Shown: positions 63,859-64,000 of the stretch, in pieces
How the letters are laid out: the number at the start of each line of letters is the position of its first letter
Position numbering within the stretch: position 1 is the first letter of the stretch
Assembly (NCBI GenBank): GCA_014380615.1
Contig: JACMJM010000014.1
Coordinates: forward strand, 184,311 to 248,310
From: Sphingobacteriaceae bacterium
Lineage (GTDB): Bacteria > Bacteroidota > Bacteroidia > Sphingobacteriales > Sphingobacteriaceae
Direction of reading: 5' to 3'
Length of the DNA: 64,000 nt
Program-made: the position numbers and the translations under genes
Notes under the pieces: model-generated
What the model saw: only the letters and a program-made list of their open reading frames with translations
What the model was told of the DNA's origin: nothing
Databases searched by the model: none

Positions 63859-63893
63859 AAAGAGGCTGTCTCAAAAGGATAGCCTCTTTTTTA
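63859..63893 (+). terminator. Probable terminator after iscA (may overlap an IS end)
   Basis: AAAGAGGCT at 63859-63867 pairs with AGCCTCTTT at 63881-63889 and is followed by a T-run. The GAGGCTGTCTCAAAAG part also resembles inverted ends of some IS1182-type elements, whose transposase starts just downstream; both readings are possible. Confidence 0.6.
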
Positions 63894-63921
63894 TTTCAAG
63901 CGGTTTTTGTATTTTAAAGGC

Positions 63922-64000
63922 ATGGGAACCACGCCTGTTTTTAAGCCCTACGATTCCGATCAGTTGCAATTGCTTCCACCCAGCCTGGAAGAACTGGTCT
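63922..64000 (+). mobile_element. Start of an IS1182-type transposase gene, cut by the window edge
   Basis: From ATG 63922 the frame is open to the window end: MGTTPVFKPYDSDQLQLLPP then SLEELV, a typical opening of IS1182-family transposases (residues F.PY....QLLPPSLEEL). Only 26 residues are visible, so family and completeness cannot be confirmed. The rest of the element lies beyond 64000. Confidence 0.65.

Noticed and set aside
1..64000. tRNA or rRNA genes
   Set aside because: No cloverleaf or rRNA sequence was recognised on either strand; only the SRP RNA was found.

Overview
The window comes from a member of the Bacteroidota, most likely Sphingobacteriaceae (Pedobacter/Mucilaginibacter-like). 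The signs are a SusD-family polysaccharide-utilisation locus, many Bacteroidota-type -7 promoter boxes (TAnnTTTG) just upstream of genes, a GltB/GltD glutamate synthase pair, futalosine-route menaquinone synthesis (MqnC), a PorV/PorQ-like barrel, and lipoproteins with a short Cys-terminated signal. Genus and species are inferences; no rRNA gene is present.

Layout. 1-11.5 kb: the 3' end of a glycan-utilisation locus, with a frameshifted susD, a small TIG lipoprotein, four apiosidase-like (DUF4038, GH140-type) enzymes and an aldose epimerase. Three of the enzymes are tandem paralogues. The middle one has lost its C-terminal carbohydrate-binding module: a nucleoside-hydrolase-like (DUF1593) gene sits between the truncated enzyme and a decayed remnant of the module. 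11.5-13.3 kb: L,D-transpeptidase. 13.3-19.1 kb: methyltransferase, then a compact operon of stand-alone receiver protein, membrane HEAT-repeat protein and an 1179-residue fusion of a processive GT2 glycosyltransferase with an LTA-synthase-like sulfatase-fold domain. 19-31 kb: membrane-anchored MutS-like ATPase, a lipoprotein of unknown function, RuvB, aldo/keto reductase, thioredoxin-like protein, LysR regulator, ferredoxin reductase plus 2Fe-2S ferredoxin, ergothioneine genes egtB/egtD, phosphoesterase and enoyl-CoA hydratase. 31-36 kb: an operon of PorV/Q-like barrel, helix-hairpin-helix/barrel protein and ComEC, a plausible DNA-uptake set. 36-41.5 kb: DUF4412-like protein, 4Fe-4S ferredoxin, LuxC-like reductase, 67-residue protein plus FtsE, GrpE and DnaJ. 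41.5-48 kb: GltD and GltB, then the SRP RNA. 48-56 kb: transaldolase, MqnC, a LytTR regulator with a propeller histidine kinase, ScpB, a 57-residue acidic protein, and a YghO-like acetyltransferase-fold protein. 56-61.5 kb, minus strand: XRE regulator, Mpl, PrmA, TpiA, GlmU-like protein, L31 type B and methylmalonyl-CoA epimerase. 61.5-64 kb: iscS-iscU-iscA and the start of an IS1182-type transposase cut by the window edge.

Most of the window is chromosomal housekeeping. The parts that stand out are the tandem enzyme array with its invaded middle unit, the receiver/HEAT/GT2-LTA-synthase operon, the HhH-barrel/ComEC operon, a multi-stem palindromic element between dnaJ and gltD, several start codons only 4-6 bases after a -7 box (predicted leaderless mRNAs), and several kinds of short repeats between genes of one operon. 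No tRNA, rRNA or CRISPR array was seen.
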